This document shows, in pieces, positions 36,025 through 43,937 of a stretch of 64,000 nt of DNA. Origin of the DNA: Streptomyces sp. 846.5 (lineage in GTDB: Bacteria > Actinomycetota > Actinomycetes > Streptomycetales > Streptomycetaceae); NCBI RefSeq assembly GCF_004365705.1, contig NZ_SOBN01000003.1:434001-498000 (forward strand). Direction: 5' to 3'. The stretch's first letter is position 1. Each line of letters begins with the position of its first letter. The notes under the pieces were generated by a model that made no database searches, was not told where the DNA came from, and saw only the letters and a program-made list of their open reading frames with translations. The position numbers were made by a program, and so were the translations under genes.

Positions 36025-37488
36025 CTACGGCGTGCCGATCAGCTCCGCCGTGACCGCCGCCGACATCCCCACCCTGGCCAGCCCGCCGCCCGGATGGGCC
36101 GCGCCGCCGACCAGGTAGAGGCCGGGCCTGGCGGTGCTGCGGTTGGGGGCGTGCAGCCATGCGCCGTCCGCCCCGGCCAGGGCCGGACCGGGGACGGAGC
36201 CGCCGGTCGCCCCGGTCCAGGCCTCGGTGTCGGTGGGGGTGCGGACCTCCCGCCAGAGCACCCGCTCACGCAGCTCGGGTGCGGCGTGGCCGAGGACGGC
36301 GTCGCCATAGGCCTCGGCGCGACCGGGCGCGTTCCAGTCGAGCCCGCCGTGGGCCGGGACGGTCACGGTGAGCACGGCCGCCTCGTGCCCGGCGGGCGCG
36401 AGTGTCGCATCGTCAGGACGCAGTACCTGCACGGTGGGTCGCTCGCACAGCTGCGGCGACCGCCCGAACAGAGCGTCCAGCTCGTCCATCCGGTCGGCGG
36501 CGTGCACGACGGTACGGTGCGCCGTTCCGTCGGGGCGCGCGCCGCGCAGCGCGAGCAGCACGGTGAATCGGCCCGGCGCGGGGTCGGCGGCTCGTCCCTC
36601 GGCGGCTGTGACTCCCAGCGCTTCTGGGTCGGTGTCGGCGACGACCACGTCGGCGTCCAGCTTGCTGCCGTCCGCCAGCAGCACCCCCTCGACCCGGTCG
36701 GCACCGAGCAGTTGCTCGACCCGGGCGCCGAAGCGCAGTTCCACCCGGCGCTGCTCGCAGCGGCGCAGTACGGCGTCGGCGAGGGCGCGCATCCCGCCGG
36801 TGACGTACCAGATGCCGAAGCTCTGCTCCATGTACGGGAGCACCGTCAGCGAGGCGGGGGCCGTCCGCGGATCGAGGCCAAAGCGCAGCGCGTACTCGTC
36901 CAGCAGTGCGGTCAGCCCGGGGTGGCGCAGTTCGCGCCCGGCGACGTCGGCGAGCCCCTGCGGCGGGCGCGGCCTGCGGGTGAACAGGCCGCGCCGGGGC
37001 GGCGGCCAGGGGTACGGGTCCTGGTGCAGGGCTGACGGGTCGTCCGGCAGCGGCTCCTCCAGCAGCGGGCGCCGGGTGGCCTCCCAGACCGCCCGTCCGC
37101 GTTCCAGCAGTTCGCCCCAGCGCGCGCCGGCGCCGCCGCCCAGTGCGTCGCCCAGGGACTGGACGACCCTGGCGCGGGAGGCGTTGGCCAGCTCGACCGA
37201 GGTCCCGTCGGGCAGCCGGTGCACACTGGCCGGCTCCACGGAGCGCAGCTCGACCTCGTCCTCCAGCCGCGTGCGGCCGGTCTTGAGCATCAGGTCGCGG
37301 TAGACGGCGGGCAGGGTGAGCAGCGTCGGGCCGGTGTCGAAGCGGAAGCCCTCCCGCTGGTACTGCCCGACCATGCCGCCGTGGGTGCTGTTGGCCTCGC
37401 ACACGGTGACCCGGTGGCCCACCGTGGCCAGCCGCGCCGCTGCCGCGAGCCCGCCCATACCTGCGCCGATGACGACGATTCGTGCCAT
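36025..37488 (-). CDS. FAD-dependent phytoene desaturase-like oxidoreductase (CrtI family)
   Basis: 487 residues. N-terminal FAD fold IVVIGAGMGGLAAAARLATVG with the CrtI-type GFRFDTGPTLLTLP; C-terminal PGLYLVGGAAHPGGGLARVGMSA closes the FAD site. CrtI enzymes desaturate or isomerise carotenoid precursors. A phytoene synthase or lycopene cyclase gene is missing from the window, so a carotenoid role is not shown; related enzymes act on other polyprenoids. ATG start, convergent with the Q/Y-rich gene. Confidence 0.87.
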   Translation of the reverse strand: MARIVVIGAGMGGLAAAARLATVGHRVTVCEANSTHGGMVGQYQREGFRFDTGPTLLTLPAVYRDLMLKTGRTRLEDEVELRSVEPASVHRLPDGTSVELANASRARVVQSLGDALGGGAGARWGELLERGRAVWEATRRPLLEEPLPDDPSALHQDPYPWPPPRRGLFTRRPRPPQGLADVAGRELRHPGLTALLDEYALRFGLDPRTAPASLTVLPYMEQSFGIWYVTGGMRALADAVLRRCEQRRVELRFGARVEQLLGADRVEGVLLADGSKLDADVVVADTDPEALGVTAAEGRAADPAPGRFTVLLALRGARPDGTAHRTVVHAADRMDELDALFGRSPQLCERPTVQVLRPDDATLAPAGHEAAVLTVTVPAHGGLDWNAPGRAEAYGDAVLGHAAPELRERVLWREVRTPTDTEAWTGATGGSVPGPALAGADGAWLHAPNRSTARPGLYLVGGAAHPGGGLARVGMSAAVTAELIGTP

Positions 37489-37519
37489 GGGAACTGATCC
37501 TATGCGTCGCGGAACCTGC

Positions 37520-38092
37520 TCAGTCCCGCACCCGCAGGCCGTCCATGACCAGGTCGATGAGCCGGTCGGAGTCGACCTCCTTGCCGTTGTTGCAGGCCCA
37601 GGTGACGCCGCTGACCAGCGTCATCAGCTCCTTGATGGCGACGTCGGAGCGGATCACGCCGCTCTGCTGGGCGCGGGTGAGCAGTTCCGCGGAGGTGCGG
37701 TGCAGGACCCAGGCCGGGGAGTCCGGCTTCATCTTGTCCTCCGGCGGGATCAGCGCGCTCGACAGCCCGCGGAACACCTGGACGTGGGCGACCAGTCGGC
37801 GCAGCCACACGGAGAGGGCCTCGGCCGGGTCGGCGGCCACGCGCAGCGGCTCGGCGTCGGTCAGGACCGAGGCCATCCACTGCTGCAGCACCGCGTCGAT
37901 CAGGTTCTGCCGGACCGGGAAGTGCCGGTACAGCGTGCCGGGGCCGACGCCCGCGCGCTTGGCGATGTCGTCCAGGGAGGCGTCGGCGCCGTTCTCCAGG
38001 AATGCCTCGGTGGCGGCCGAGACCAGTCGCTCGTAGTTGCGACGGGCGTCGGCGCGCATCGGGCGGGCCGGTGGAGACGGCGGCACGGTCAT
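37520..38092 (-). CDS. TetR/AcrR family transcriptional regulator
   Basis: 190 residues. The N-terminal DNA-binding domain has SLDDIAKRAGVGPGTLYRHFP; the helical ligand-binding part follows. It is divergent from an MFS exporter, and two matching palindromes lie between them, so it very likely represses both. The ligand is probably a compound exported by the transporter. Confidence 0.92.
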   Translation of the reverse strand: MTVPPSPPARPMRADARRNYERLVSAATEAFLENGADASLDDIAKRAGVGPGTLYRHFPVRQNLIDAVLQQWMASVLTDAEPLRVAADPAEALSVWLRRLVAHVQVFRGLSSALIPPEDKMKPDSPAWVLHRTSAELLTRAQQSGVIRSDVAIKELMTLVSGVTWACNNGKEVDSDRLIDLVMDGLRVRD

Positions 38093-38115
38093 CGTTCATC
38101 CCAGGGGTTGATAAA

Positions 38116-38130
38116 CGGAGAGTACCTCCG
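38116..38130. promoter_or_regulatory. TetR operator candidate 1
   Basis: CGGAGAGTACCTCCG is a near-perfect 15-bp palindrome that shares its CGGAG...CTCCG frame with the site 33 bp further on. Confidence 0.75.
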
Positions 38131-38148
38131 TATCGTCGTTCTTGGAAC

Positions 38149-38163
38149 CGGAGAGTCTCTCCG
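38149..38163. promoter_or_regulatory. TetR operator candidate 2
   Basis: CGGAGAGTCTCTCCG is a perfect palindrome around a central T. Its centre is 33 bp (about three helical turns) from candidate 1, so two dimers would bind on the same face of the DNA. Confidence 0.78.
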
Positions 38164-38203
38164 CTTGAGTTCCCTTTCCTCGTCATGACCTCATGGGAGA
38201 GCC

Positions 38204-39745
38204 ATGCCCGAGAACATCATCGCTCCAGTCCCCAGCTCAACCCAAGACGGCCGGGCCGATCCGCCCGGCGACGACCGTCCGGGCCGGCGACCACCCCACC
38301 CGGGCCTCGCCCTCGCGGTGATCCTCATCTGTCAGTTGATGGTCGTCCTCGACGCCACCGTGGTCTCCATCGCCCTCCCCGGCATCCAGCGGACCCTGCA
38401 CTTCTCCGCCGCCGGGCTGTCCTGGGTGCCCAACATCTACCTGCTCACCTTCGGCGGGCTGCTGCTGCTCGGCGGCCGCGCCGGCGACATCCTCGGCCGG
38501 CGGCGACTGCTCACCGGGGGCATCGCCCTGTTCACCCTGGCCTCGCTGCTCGGCGGGCTGGCCACCGACCCGACCATGCTGCTGGTGGCCCGCGCCGCCC
38601 AGGGCGTCGGCGCGGCCGTGGCGGCGCCGAGCACCCTGGCCCTCATCGTCAGCAACTACCAGGAACCCGGGCAGCGGGCCCGCGCGATCGGGCTGTACTC
38701 CAGCATGTCGGCCGGCGGCGGCGCCGTCGGCATGATCCTCGGCGGAATGCTGACCTCGGCCTTCTCCTGGCGCTCCGTCATGTTCATCAACGTCCCGTTC
38801 GGGCTGGCGGTGGTGCTGCTCGCGCCCCGGCTGATCCGCGAGCCCGAACGCCACCCCAGCCGCTTCGACCTGCCGGGGGCGATCACCGCCACCCTCGGCA
38901 GTACGGCCCTGGTCTACGGCTTCATCCGGGCCGCCACGGCGGGCTGGTCCGCGGGTTCCACGCTCGGCTGCTTCGCCGCCGCCGTGCTGCTGCTCACCGC
39001 CTTCGTGCTGATCGAGGCCCGCACCGCACAGCCGCTGCTGCCGCTGCACATGCTCACCCGGCGGGCCAGCGGGGGCGGTTACCTGGCCATGCTGATGCTC
39101 GCCGCGGGCATGTTCGGGATGTTCTTCTTCGTCACCCAGTACCTCCAGAACGTCCTCGGCTACAGCGCCCTGCAGACCGGCGCCGCGTTCCTGCCGCTGG
39201 TGCTGCTGCTCTTCGCGGGGGCGCGGATCGTCCCGCGGCTGGTGCCGAGGATCGGCGCCCGCCCCTTCCTCTACGGGGCGCCGCTGCTGCTCGCCTCCGG
39301 GCTGCTGCTGCTCAGCCGGGTCGGCGCCGACACCGGCTTCGCCCCCGGCATCCTGGTGCCGATGGTGCTGTTCGGCCTGGGCGCGGGCTGCACCATGGTG
39401 CCGCTGAGCCTCACCATCCTGGGCGGGGTCAGGCCGGAGGAGTCCGGCGCGGCCGCGGGGACGCTGCAGTCCATGCAGCAGATGGGCGGCGCGCTGGGCA
39501 CCGCGCTGCTGCTGACGGTGTTCACGGCGGCCACCCGGCACTCCGGCGGACGCACCCCGCACGCCGTGTTCGCGCACGGCGTGGCCACCGCGATGGGCGT
39601 GGCCTCGATCTTCGTCGCCGTCGCCCTGATGCTGATCGTCGCGGTCATCCGCCCGAGCGGGCGGCCACGTCCTGCCGGGGCAGCGCCCGCTGCTGCCGTC
39701 GCTCGCGGCGCCGTATCCAGTAGCGGCGGATCCGGGAGAGGGTGA
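38204..39745 (+). CDS. MFS transporter, DHA2 (EmrB/QacA) family
   Basis: 513 residues with about 14 membrane helices. Motif D1-like VVLDATVVSIALPGIQRTL in the first helix, motif A GRAGDILGRRRLL, and motif C-like GAVGMILGG. This family exports drugs and small lipophilic compounds with proton exchange. It is divergent from the TetR regulator. The 3' end overlaps the convergent DUF4126 gene by about 100 bp. Confidence 0.93.
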   Translation: MPENIIAPVPSSTQDGRADPPGDDRPGRRPPHPGLALAVILICQLMVVLDATVVSIALPGIQRTLHFSAAGLSWVPNIYLLTFGGLLLLGGRAGDILGRRRLLTGGIALFTLASLLGGLATDPTMLLVARAAQGVGAAVAAPSTLALIVSNYQEPGQRARAIGLYSSMSAGGGAVGMILGGMLTSAFSWRSVMFINVPFGLAVVLLAPRLIREPERHPSRFDLPGAITATLGSTALVYGFIRAATAGWSAGSTLGCFAAAVLLLTAFVLIEARTAQPLLPLHMLTRRASGGGYLAMLMLAAGMFGMFFFVTQYLQNVLGYSALQTGAAFLPLVLLLFAGARIVPRLVPRIGARPFLYGAPLLLASGLLLLSRVGADTGFAPGILVPMVLFGLGAGCTMVPLSLTILGGVRPEESGAAAGTLQSMQQMGGALGTALLLTVFTAATRHSGGRTPHAVFAHGVATAMGVASIFVAVALMLIVAVIRPSGRPRPAGAAPAAAVARGAVSSSGGSGRG

Positions 39746-40268
39746 AGCCGACCACCAGCACCCCGGTCAGCAGCAGCACCCCGGCGATGATCGCGGCGGG
39801 CAGTGGGTGGAACAGCGCAAGTATGACCAGGCTTGCGACCGAGAACTCCTCGAACAGGCTGACCAGGATGTTGCTGAACGGCTCGGGGGAGGTGTTCACC
39901 CCCATCCGGATGCCGCTCTTGACCAGATGGCTGACCAGGGCGGTCGTCCCGCCCATCGCCGCTGCGGCGAGCGTGGCCAGCGAGTCGTGGGCGTGCCCGG
40001 CGAGCAGCGCGGCGACGACGGCGCCGGCCACCGGCCGGATCACGGTGTGCACCGCGTCCCAGGCCGAGTCCACGTAGGGGATCTTGTCGGCCACCACCTC
40101 GAACAGGCACAGCACAGCGGCGATGACCAGCACGTCCGTCCGCTCCAGACCGGGCGGGACGCTGCTGACGTTGTCGAAGCGGCCGAACAGGCCGAGCAGC
40201 AGCACCACGGCGTAGGCGTTGATGCCGCTGGCCCAGCTGCTGGTGAAGATCAGTGGAATGACCGACAC
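39645..40268 (-). CDS. DUF4126 family membrane protein
   Basis: 207 residues with several hydrophobic helices (for example AGAVVAALLAGHAHDSLATL and AAIIAGVLLLTGVLVVGFTL). The conserved start SWASGINAYAVVLLLGLFGR and TTALVSHLVKSGIRMGVNTSPEPF define the family. A basic tail (RRYWIRRRERRQQR) reaches into the MFS gene on the other strand. GTG start with AAGGGGG upstream. Function unknown. Confidence 0.87.
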   Translation of the reverse strand: MSVIPLIFTSSWASGINAYAVVLLLGLFGRFDNVSSVPPGLERTDVLVIAAVLCLFEVVADKIPYVDSAWDAVHTVIRPVAGAVVAALLAGHAHDSLATLAAAAMGGTTALVSHLVKSGIRMGVNTSPEPFSNILVSLFEEFSVASLVILALFHPLPAAIIAGVLLLTGVLVVGFTLSRIRRYWIRRRERRQQRALPRQDVAARSGG

Positions 40269-40640
40269 GGTGAATCCCCCTTGTGCCCGTGCTTCTGCCG
40301 TGCACGCTCACCGTAACGGACGCCACCGACAACGGCCCCGTTCCCCGGGTCGATCACTGAGTACCCGTACTCAGCCCTACCCACACGGATGGTTGAGTAG
40401 AAGCGCGGATACCCCCCGACCTGCGCAAAGGGCAGAGTATGGAGCACCGGGAACGACCGGTACGGACTGGTTCGGGACCGCACCGCCGACACGGGGCGGC
40501 GGAGCGGATCCCGGCCAGAGGCGATACGGACACGTCGCCGTCCGGGGAACGGGGGATCCGGGGGGATCACAGGGGGAACGGGACGGGGCGGCGCCTGCAC
40601 GCCGGCGGAAGCATCCGCCGGGACGCAGGCACCGTCCCTT
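40269..40640. other. Intergenic region upstream of the DUF4126 gene
   Basis: About 370 nt between the DUF4126 start and the MocR gene's 3' repeats. It holds the 18-bp palindrome at 40357-40374 and presumably the DUF4126 promoter. A frame at 40439-40792 on the + strand is Arg-rich, without family features, and I do not accept it. Confidence 0.6.
40357..40374. promoter_or_regulatory. Perfect 18-bp palindrome upstream of DUF4126 gene
   Basis: CTGAGTAC-CC-GTACTCAG, about 90 bp before the DUF4126 start. Symmetry and size fit the operator of a dimeric repressor. No regulator gene is directly adjacent to it. Confidence 0.65.
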
Positions 40641-40690
40641 CTCCGTCCAGATCCGTCCAGATCCGACCAGATCCGTTCAGATCCGTTCAG
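40641..40690 (-). repeat. Five 10-bp tandem repeats spanning the MocR gene stop codon
   Basis: Unit atccgtYcag, five copies with exact 10-bp phase. The last copy contains the stop codon of the MocR-type gene (40687-40689). Confidence 0.88.
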
Positions 40691-42138
40691 AGGAGTGAGA
40701 ACTCCACCGGGGCCGGCGCCCCGGCACCGGATCTGCTGGCCGCGGCCAGGCGGCGGACGGCCTCGCGCAGGACCTCCGGCGGCTGGGCGTAGGGCAGCCG
40801 GACGAAGCGTTCCAGCACGCCGTCCACGCCGAAGCGCGGGCCCGAGCCGATCCACACGCCGAAGCCCTGGGCCGCCGTGGCCAGCGCGCTGCCGCTCATC
40901 CCGCCGTCCTCCGTCCGCACCCAGAGCGAGAGGCCGCCCTGCGGCATCCGGAAGGTCCAGCCGGGCAGCTCCGTCCGCAGCGCGTCGACGAGCGCGTCAC
41001 GCTGCTCCCGGTTCCGTTCCCGCTGGTAGGCCAGCACCTCCGGCAGGCACTCGGCCAGCAGATGACGGACCGCCAGCTGTTCGACCACCGGCGAGCAGAC
41101 GTCCAGGCTGGCCCGGTCCGCGGAGACGCGGCGGATCAGGTCGGGGGCCGCCCTGATCCAGCCGATCCGTAGGCCGCCCCAGAAGGTCTTGCCGGCCGAG
41201 CCGAGGGTGATGGAGGTGCCGTTCCGGTCGAAGGCGGCCAGCGGGAGCACCGGGGGGACGTCGTCGACGGCCATCTCCGCGATGGTCTCGTCCACGATCA
41301 GCCGGGTTCCGGTGGTCCGGGCCAGGGCGACCAGCTCGCGGCGCTGCTGATCGGGCATCAGCAGGCCGGTGGGGTTCTGGAAGTCGGGGATGACATACGC
41401 GAGTGCGGGCGCGGCCTCACGCAGGGTGCGGCTCCAGGCGTCCATCGACCAGCCGTCCTGCTCCAGCGGGACCGGGACCGCCCGGCCGCCCATGACCCGG
41501 ATCGCCTGCAGTGCGTTGGCGTAGCTGGGGGACTCGACCGCGATCCGCTCGGCCGGGCCGAGCAGGGCGCGAAACAGCAGCGTCAGCCCGGCGGAGGCGC
41601 CGCTGGTGATCATGATCTGTTCCGGGTCGGTGGGCAGCCCGCGCTGGGCGAAGCGGTCGGCGACGGCCTCCCGCAGCACCTGCAGCCCGGCCGGGAAGGT
41701 TCCATGGGTCCGGGTGTAGGCGGGCAGTTCGGCGACGGCGGCGGTCATCGCCCGGGTGATCCACGGTTCAGCGGCCGATCGCGCGGCCACGCCGAGATCG
41801 ATCACCCCGCCCCGGTCGGTGGGGTACGGCGAGAGGCCCGCCACCGGCATCGGCCGCCCCTCGGGCAGCGCGGTCCAGCTGCCGGAGCCCCGACGGCTCA
41901 CCAGGAAGCCCTCGTCGCGCAGCAGTTCGTAGGCGGCCGCGACAGTGGTCCGGCTCAGGCCCAGCGCCGTGCACAGCTCCCGTTCGGCCGGGAGCCGGGT
42001 CTCCACCGACACCCGGCCGTCCAGCACCAGCGTGCGCAGCGACCCGGCCAGCGCGCGGTAGGCGGGCTCGCGCGGCCGCTGCCAGGCGCCCAGCGCCCGG
42101 TCGAGCTGGGCCGCGCCGATGGAGGATCGAACGACCAT
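40687..42138 (-). CDS. MocR-type (GntR/aminotransferase) transcriptional regulator
   Basis: 483 residues. N-terminal GntR winged helix (LPAERELCTALGLSRTTVAAAYELLRDEG) fused to a fold-I aminotransferase domain. The PLP lysine is in TLGSAGKTFWGGLRIGW; ITSGASAGLTLLFRALLGP and IPDFQNPTGLLMPDQQR are also typical. These proteins sense PLP or amino compounds rather than catalyse. The ATG at 42138 has GAGGTGG upstream; a longer frame is not conserved. It is divergent from a YczE gene, the classical partner. Confidence 0.92.
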   Translation of the reverse strand: MVVRSSIGAAQLDRALGAWQRPREPAYRALAGSLRTLVLDGRVSVETRLPAERELCTALGLSRTTVAAAYELLRDEGFLVSRRGSGSWTALPEGRPMPVAGLSPYPTDRGGVIDLGVAARSAAEPWITRAMTAAVAELPAYTRTHGTFPAGLQVLREAVADRFAQRGLPTDPEQIMITSGASAGLTLLFRALLGPAERIAVESPSYANALQAIRVMGGRAVPVPLEQDGWSMDAWSRTLREAAPALAYVIPDFQNPTGLLMPDQQRRELVALARTTGTRLIVDETIAEMAVDDVPPVLPLAAFDRNGTSITLGSAGKTFWGGLRIGWIRAAPDLIRRVSADRASLDVCSPVVEQLAVRHLLAECLPEVLAYQRERNREQRDALVDALRTELPGWTFRMPQGGLSLWVRTEDGGMSGSALATAAQGFGVWIGSGPRFGVDGVLERFVRLPYAQPPEVLREAVRRLAAASRSGAGAPAPVEFSLL

Positions 42139-42143
42139 GACCA

Positions 42144-42220
42144 GTCCACCTCTCGCTGATTGGCCCTGGAAGGCCGGTCCACTTTCCCCCAGGGTGGCAT
42201 CAGAATCCATGGAATCCAAG
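42144..42220. promoter_or_regulatory. MocR-yczE intergenic control region
   Basis: Direct repeats GTCCAC at 42144-42149 and 42177-42182 are 33 bp apart, the kind of spaced direct repeat that MocR proteins bind. An imperfect palindrome around CCATGG (42203-42216) lies closer to the yczE start. Binding sites are candidates only. Confidence 0.45.
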
Positions 42221-42230
42221 GGGACCACCG

Positions 42231-42908
42231 ATGAACCGACCACCCGCGCATCTGGCCCGCCGACTCGTCCAGCTCTACGCCGGCCTCGCCCTCTACGGCG
42301 GGAGCATGGCGCTGCAGATCCGCGCCGCCCTGGGCCTGGACCCGTGGGACGTCTTCCACCAGGGCCTCACCCGGCATGTCGGGCTGTCCTTCGGCACTGT
42401 CACCATGATCGTCGGCGCCGCCGTGCTGCTGCTGTGGATACCGCTGCGGCAGCGTCCGGGTCTCGGCACCATCAGCAATGTCTTCGTCATCGGCCTGTCC
42501 GTGGACGCGGCGCTCTCCCTCCTGCCGACCCTGCACAGCGTCCCGGTGCGGATCTTCGTGCTGATGGCCGGCATCGTGCTCAACGGCATGGCCGGCGGGC
42601 TCTACATCGGCGCCCGCTTCGGCCCGGGCCCGCGCGACGGGCTGATGACCGGCTTCTGCCGCAGGACCGGACGCTCGGTCCGACTGGTCCGCACCTGCAT
42701 CGAGGTCACCGTGCTGGTGGTCGGGGTGCTGATGGGCGGGAGCGTCGGCATCGGCACCGTCGCCTACGCCCTGGCCATCGGCCCGCTGGTGCAGATCTTC
42801 CTGCCGCTGTTCACCGTGCCGGGGGGAGCGGCCGTCGCCGGAAACCGGATTGTCAGTGGTGGGGTGCAGCATGGCGCTGAGGGTCCGGCTCCGGTCCTGC
42901 GCCATTGA
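42231..42908 (+). CDS. YczE/YyaS/YitT family membrane protein
   Basis: 225 residues, about five membrane helices. Family motifs LYAGLALYGGSMALQIRAALG with LDPWDVFHQGL, and GARFGPGPRDGLMTGFCRRTG. In Bacillus the MocR-type YczR controls yczE in the same divergent layout. The transported or sensed compound is unknown. ATG start with AAGGGGA ten nt upstream. Confidence 0.9.
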   Translation: MNRPPAHLARRLVQLYAGLALYGGSMALQIRAALGLDPWDVFHQGLTRHVGLSFGTVTMIVGAAVLLLWIPLRQRPGLGTISNVFVIGLSVDAALSLLPTLHSVPVRIFVLMAGIVLNGMAGGLYIGARFGPGPRDGLMTGFCRRTGRSVRLVRTCIEVTVLVVGVLMGGSVGIGTVAYALAIGPLVQIFLPLFTVPGGAAVAGNRIVSGGVQHGAEGPAPVLRH

Positions 42909-42939
42909 CGCGGGACCGCGGGTGGGGGCTACCCTGAGG

Positions 42940-42963
42940 TTGTTCGAACATAGATTCGAACAA
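42940..42963 (+). promoter_or_regulatory. LexA (SOS)-like box upstream of DUF6504 gene
   Basis: TCGAACATAGATTCGA (42944-42959) matches the actinobacterial SOS box TCGAAC-N4-GTTCGA at 11 of 12 fixed positions. It sits inside a larger perfect inverted repeat, TTGTTCGAA-N6-TTCGAACAA. It ends about 27 nt before the GTG start, a place where a repressor would block transcription. Confidence 0.7.
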
Positions 42964-42986
42964 GCGTCGACAGCAGGGAGAGGCAG

Positions 42987-43277
42987 GTGGCCGCGATGAT
43001 GGGGATGCCGAACAGCACCGCGCGTGGGGCAGGACAGGCCGACCCGATCGAGGTCAGGGGCGGCCAGGAGCAGCCCACGCACTTCCTCTGGCAGGACCGG
43101 ATCTACGCCGTGCGCGAGGTGCTCGGCCACTGGACCGGTCTCCGTGAGGTGTGGCGGGTGCAGGCCAGCCCCGGCCGCTGCTTCGCCGCCGACGTGTACG
43201 ACCTCAGCCTCGACCGCGCCGACGGGCGCTGGACTCTCACCCGTACGCCCATCCCGCGTACGCCGACGCCCGCCTGA
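42987..43277 (+). CDS. DUF6504 family protein
   Basis: 96 residues. The family core is PTHFLWQDRIYAVREVLGHW followed by REVWRVQAS and VYDLSLDRADGRWTLTR, a small beta-rich fold. Related genes elsewhere in Streptomyces lie beside translesion polymerase genes, as I recall, so a DNA-repair link is plausible. GTG 42987 is chosen because GGGAG lies six nt before it; ATGs at 42996 and 42999 are alternatives. A LexA-like box is directly upstream. Confidence 0.78.
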   Translation: MAAMMGMPNSTARGAGQADPIEVRGGQEQPTHFLWQDRIYAVREVLGHWTGLREVWRVQASPGRCFAADVYDLSLDRADGRWTLTRTPIPRTPTPA

Positions 43278-43310
43278 CGGCCGGATTCGAACGGGAGGAC
43301 TGAACGAGCC

Positions 43311-43895
43311 ATGAGCGACAAGGTGATTCCGACAGCACAGGTACTGCAGTTGCCCCTGCAGGCAGGCACCCCCGGCGGTCACGCCGATTCCGCCCATGCC
43401 CTCAACTCCGCGGCCAGGCCCTACCGCCCGCCCTCGGACGTCCATCCGGTGCTGCGCCGGGCCGGGGCGCCGCCGGCCGCGCTGGACCTGCTCGCCCAGG
43501 CCTACCGGGGCCTGGACGAGGCCCGGAGCCTGGAGGGCCCGCTGGAGCGCTACGCGGTGGCGCACCTCGCCGCGCTGCGTGCCTCGGCCGCGGTGCTCGC
43601 CGTGCGCGGGGTGCCCGAGGAGAGCCCGCGCAAGCGCGGTCGGATCCGCAGCGCCTGGGAGGTCCTGCCCGAGGTGGCGCCGGAGCTGGCCGAGTGGGCC
43701 GTGTACTACGCGGCGGGCGCCCCCAAGCGCGCCGCGGCCGAGGCCGGCATCGCCTCGGCCGCGACCATGCGCGACGCCGATGACCTGATCCGCAACACCG
43801 CGCTCTTCGTCCGCATGGTGCAGCGGCTGGTCGCCCTCAATCCGGTCCGCAGCGCCGAGGCCTCGGAAGGCCCCGCCGACCAGCGCGCGGTCTAA
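43311..43895 (+). CDS. SAV_6107-family HEPN domain protein
   Basis: 194 residues, helical. The HEPN core runs from about residue 44 (HPVLRRAGAPPAALDLLAQA) to 180. An R-x4-H pattern (R80-YAVA-H85) is present, the type of motif that forms the RNase site in active HEPN proteins, though I cannot prove it is in the catalytic position. GRIRSAWEVLPEVAPELAEW is family-typical. It follows DUF6504 by 33 nt, so the two are probably co-transcribed from the LexA-box promoter. Confidence 0.8.
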   Translation: MSDKVIPTAQVLQLPLQAGTPGGHADSAHALNSAARPYRPPSDVHPVLRRAGAPPAALDLLAQAYRGLDEARSLEGPLERYAVAHLAALRASAAVLAVRGVPEESPRKRGRIRSAWEVLPEVAPELAEWAVYYAAGAPKRAAAEAGIASAATMRDADDLIRNTALFVRMVQRLVALNPVRSAEASEGPADQRAV

Positions 43896-43937
43896 GGTTG
43901 GGGCAGCCAGATCCAGAACCTCCCGAGGAGCCCCTCC

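Noticed and set aside
36025-37488. Evidence for a carotenoid gene cluster
   Set aside because: Only a CrtI-like enzyme and a polyprenyl synthase are present, on separate transcripts; no phytoene synthase or cyclase in the window.
40439-40792. 117-residue + strand frame with an AAAGGG before its ATG
   Set aside because: Arg-rich, no recognisable domain, runs through the tandem repeats and into the MocR gene on the other strand.
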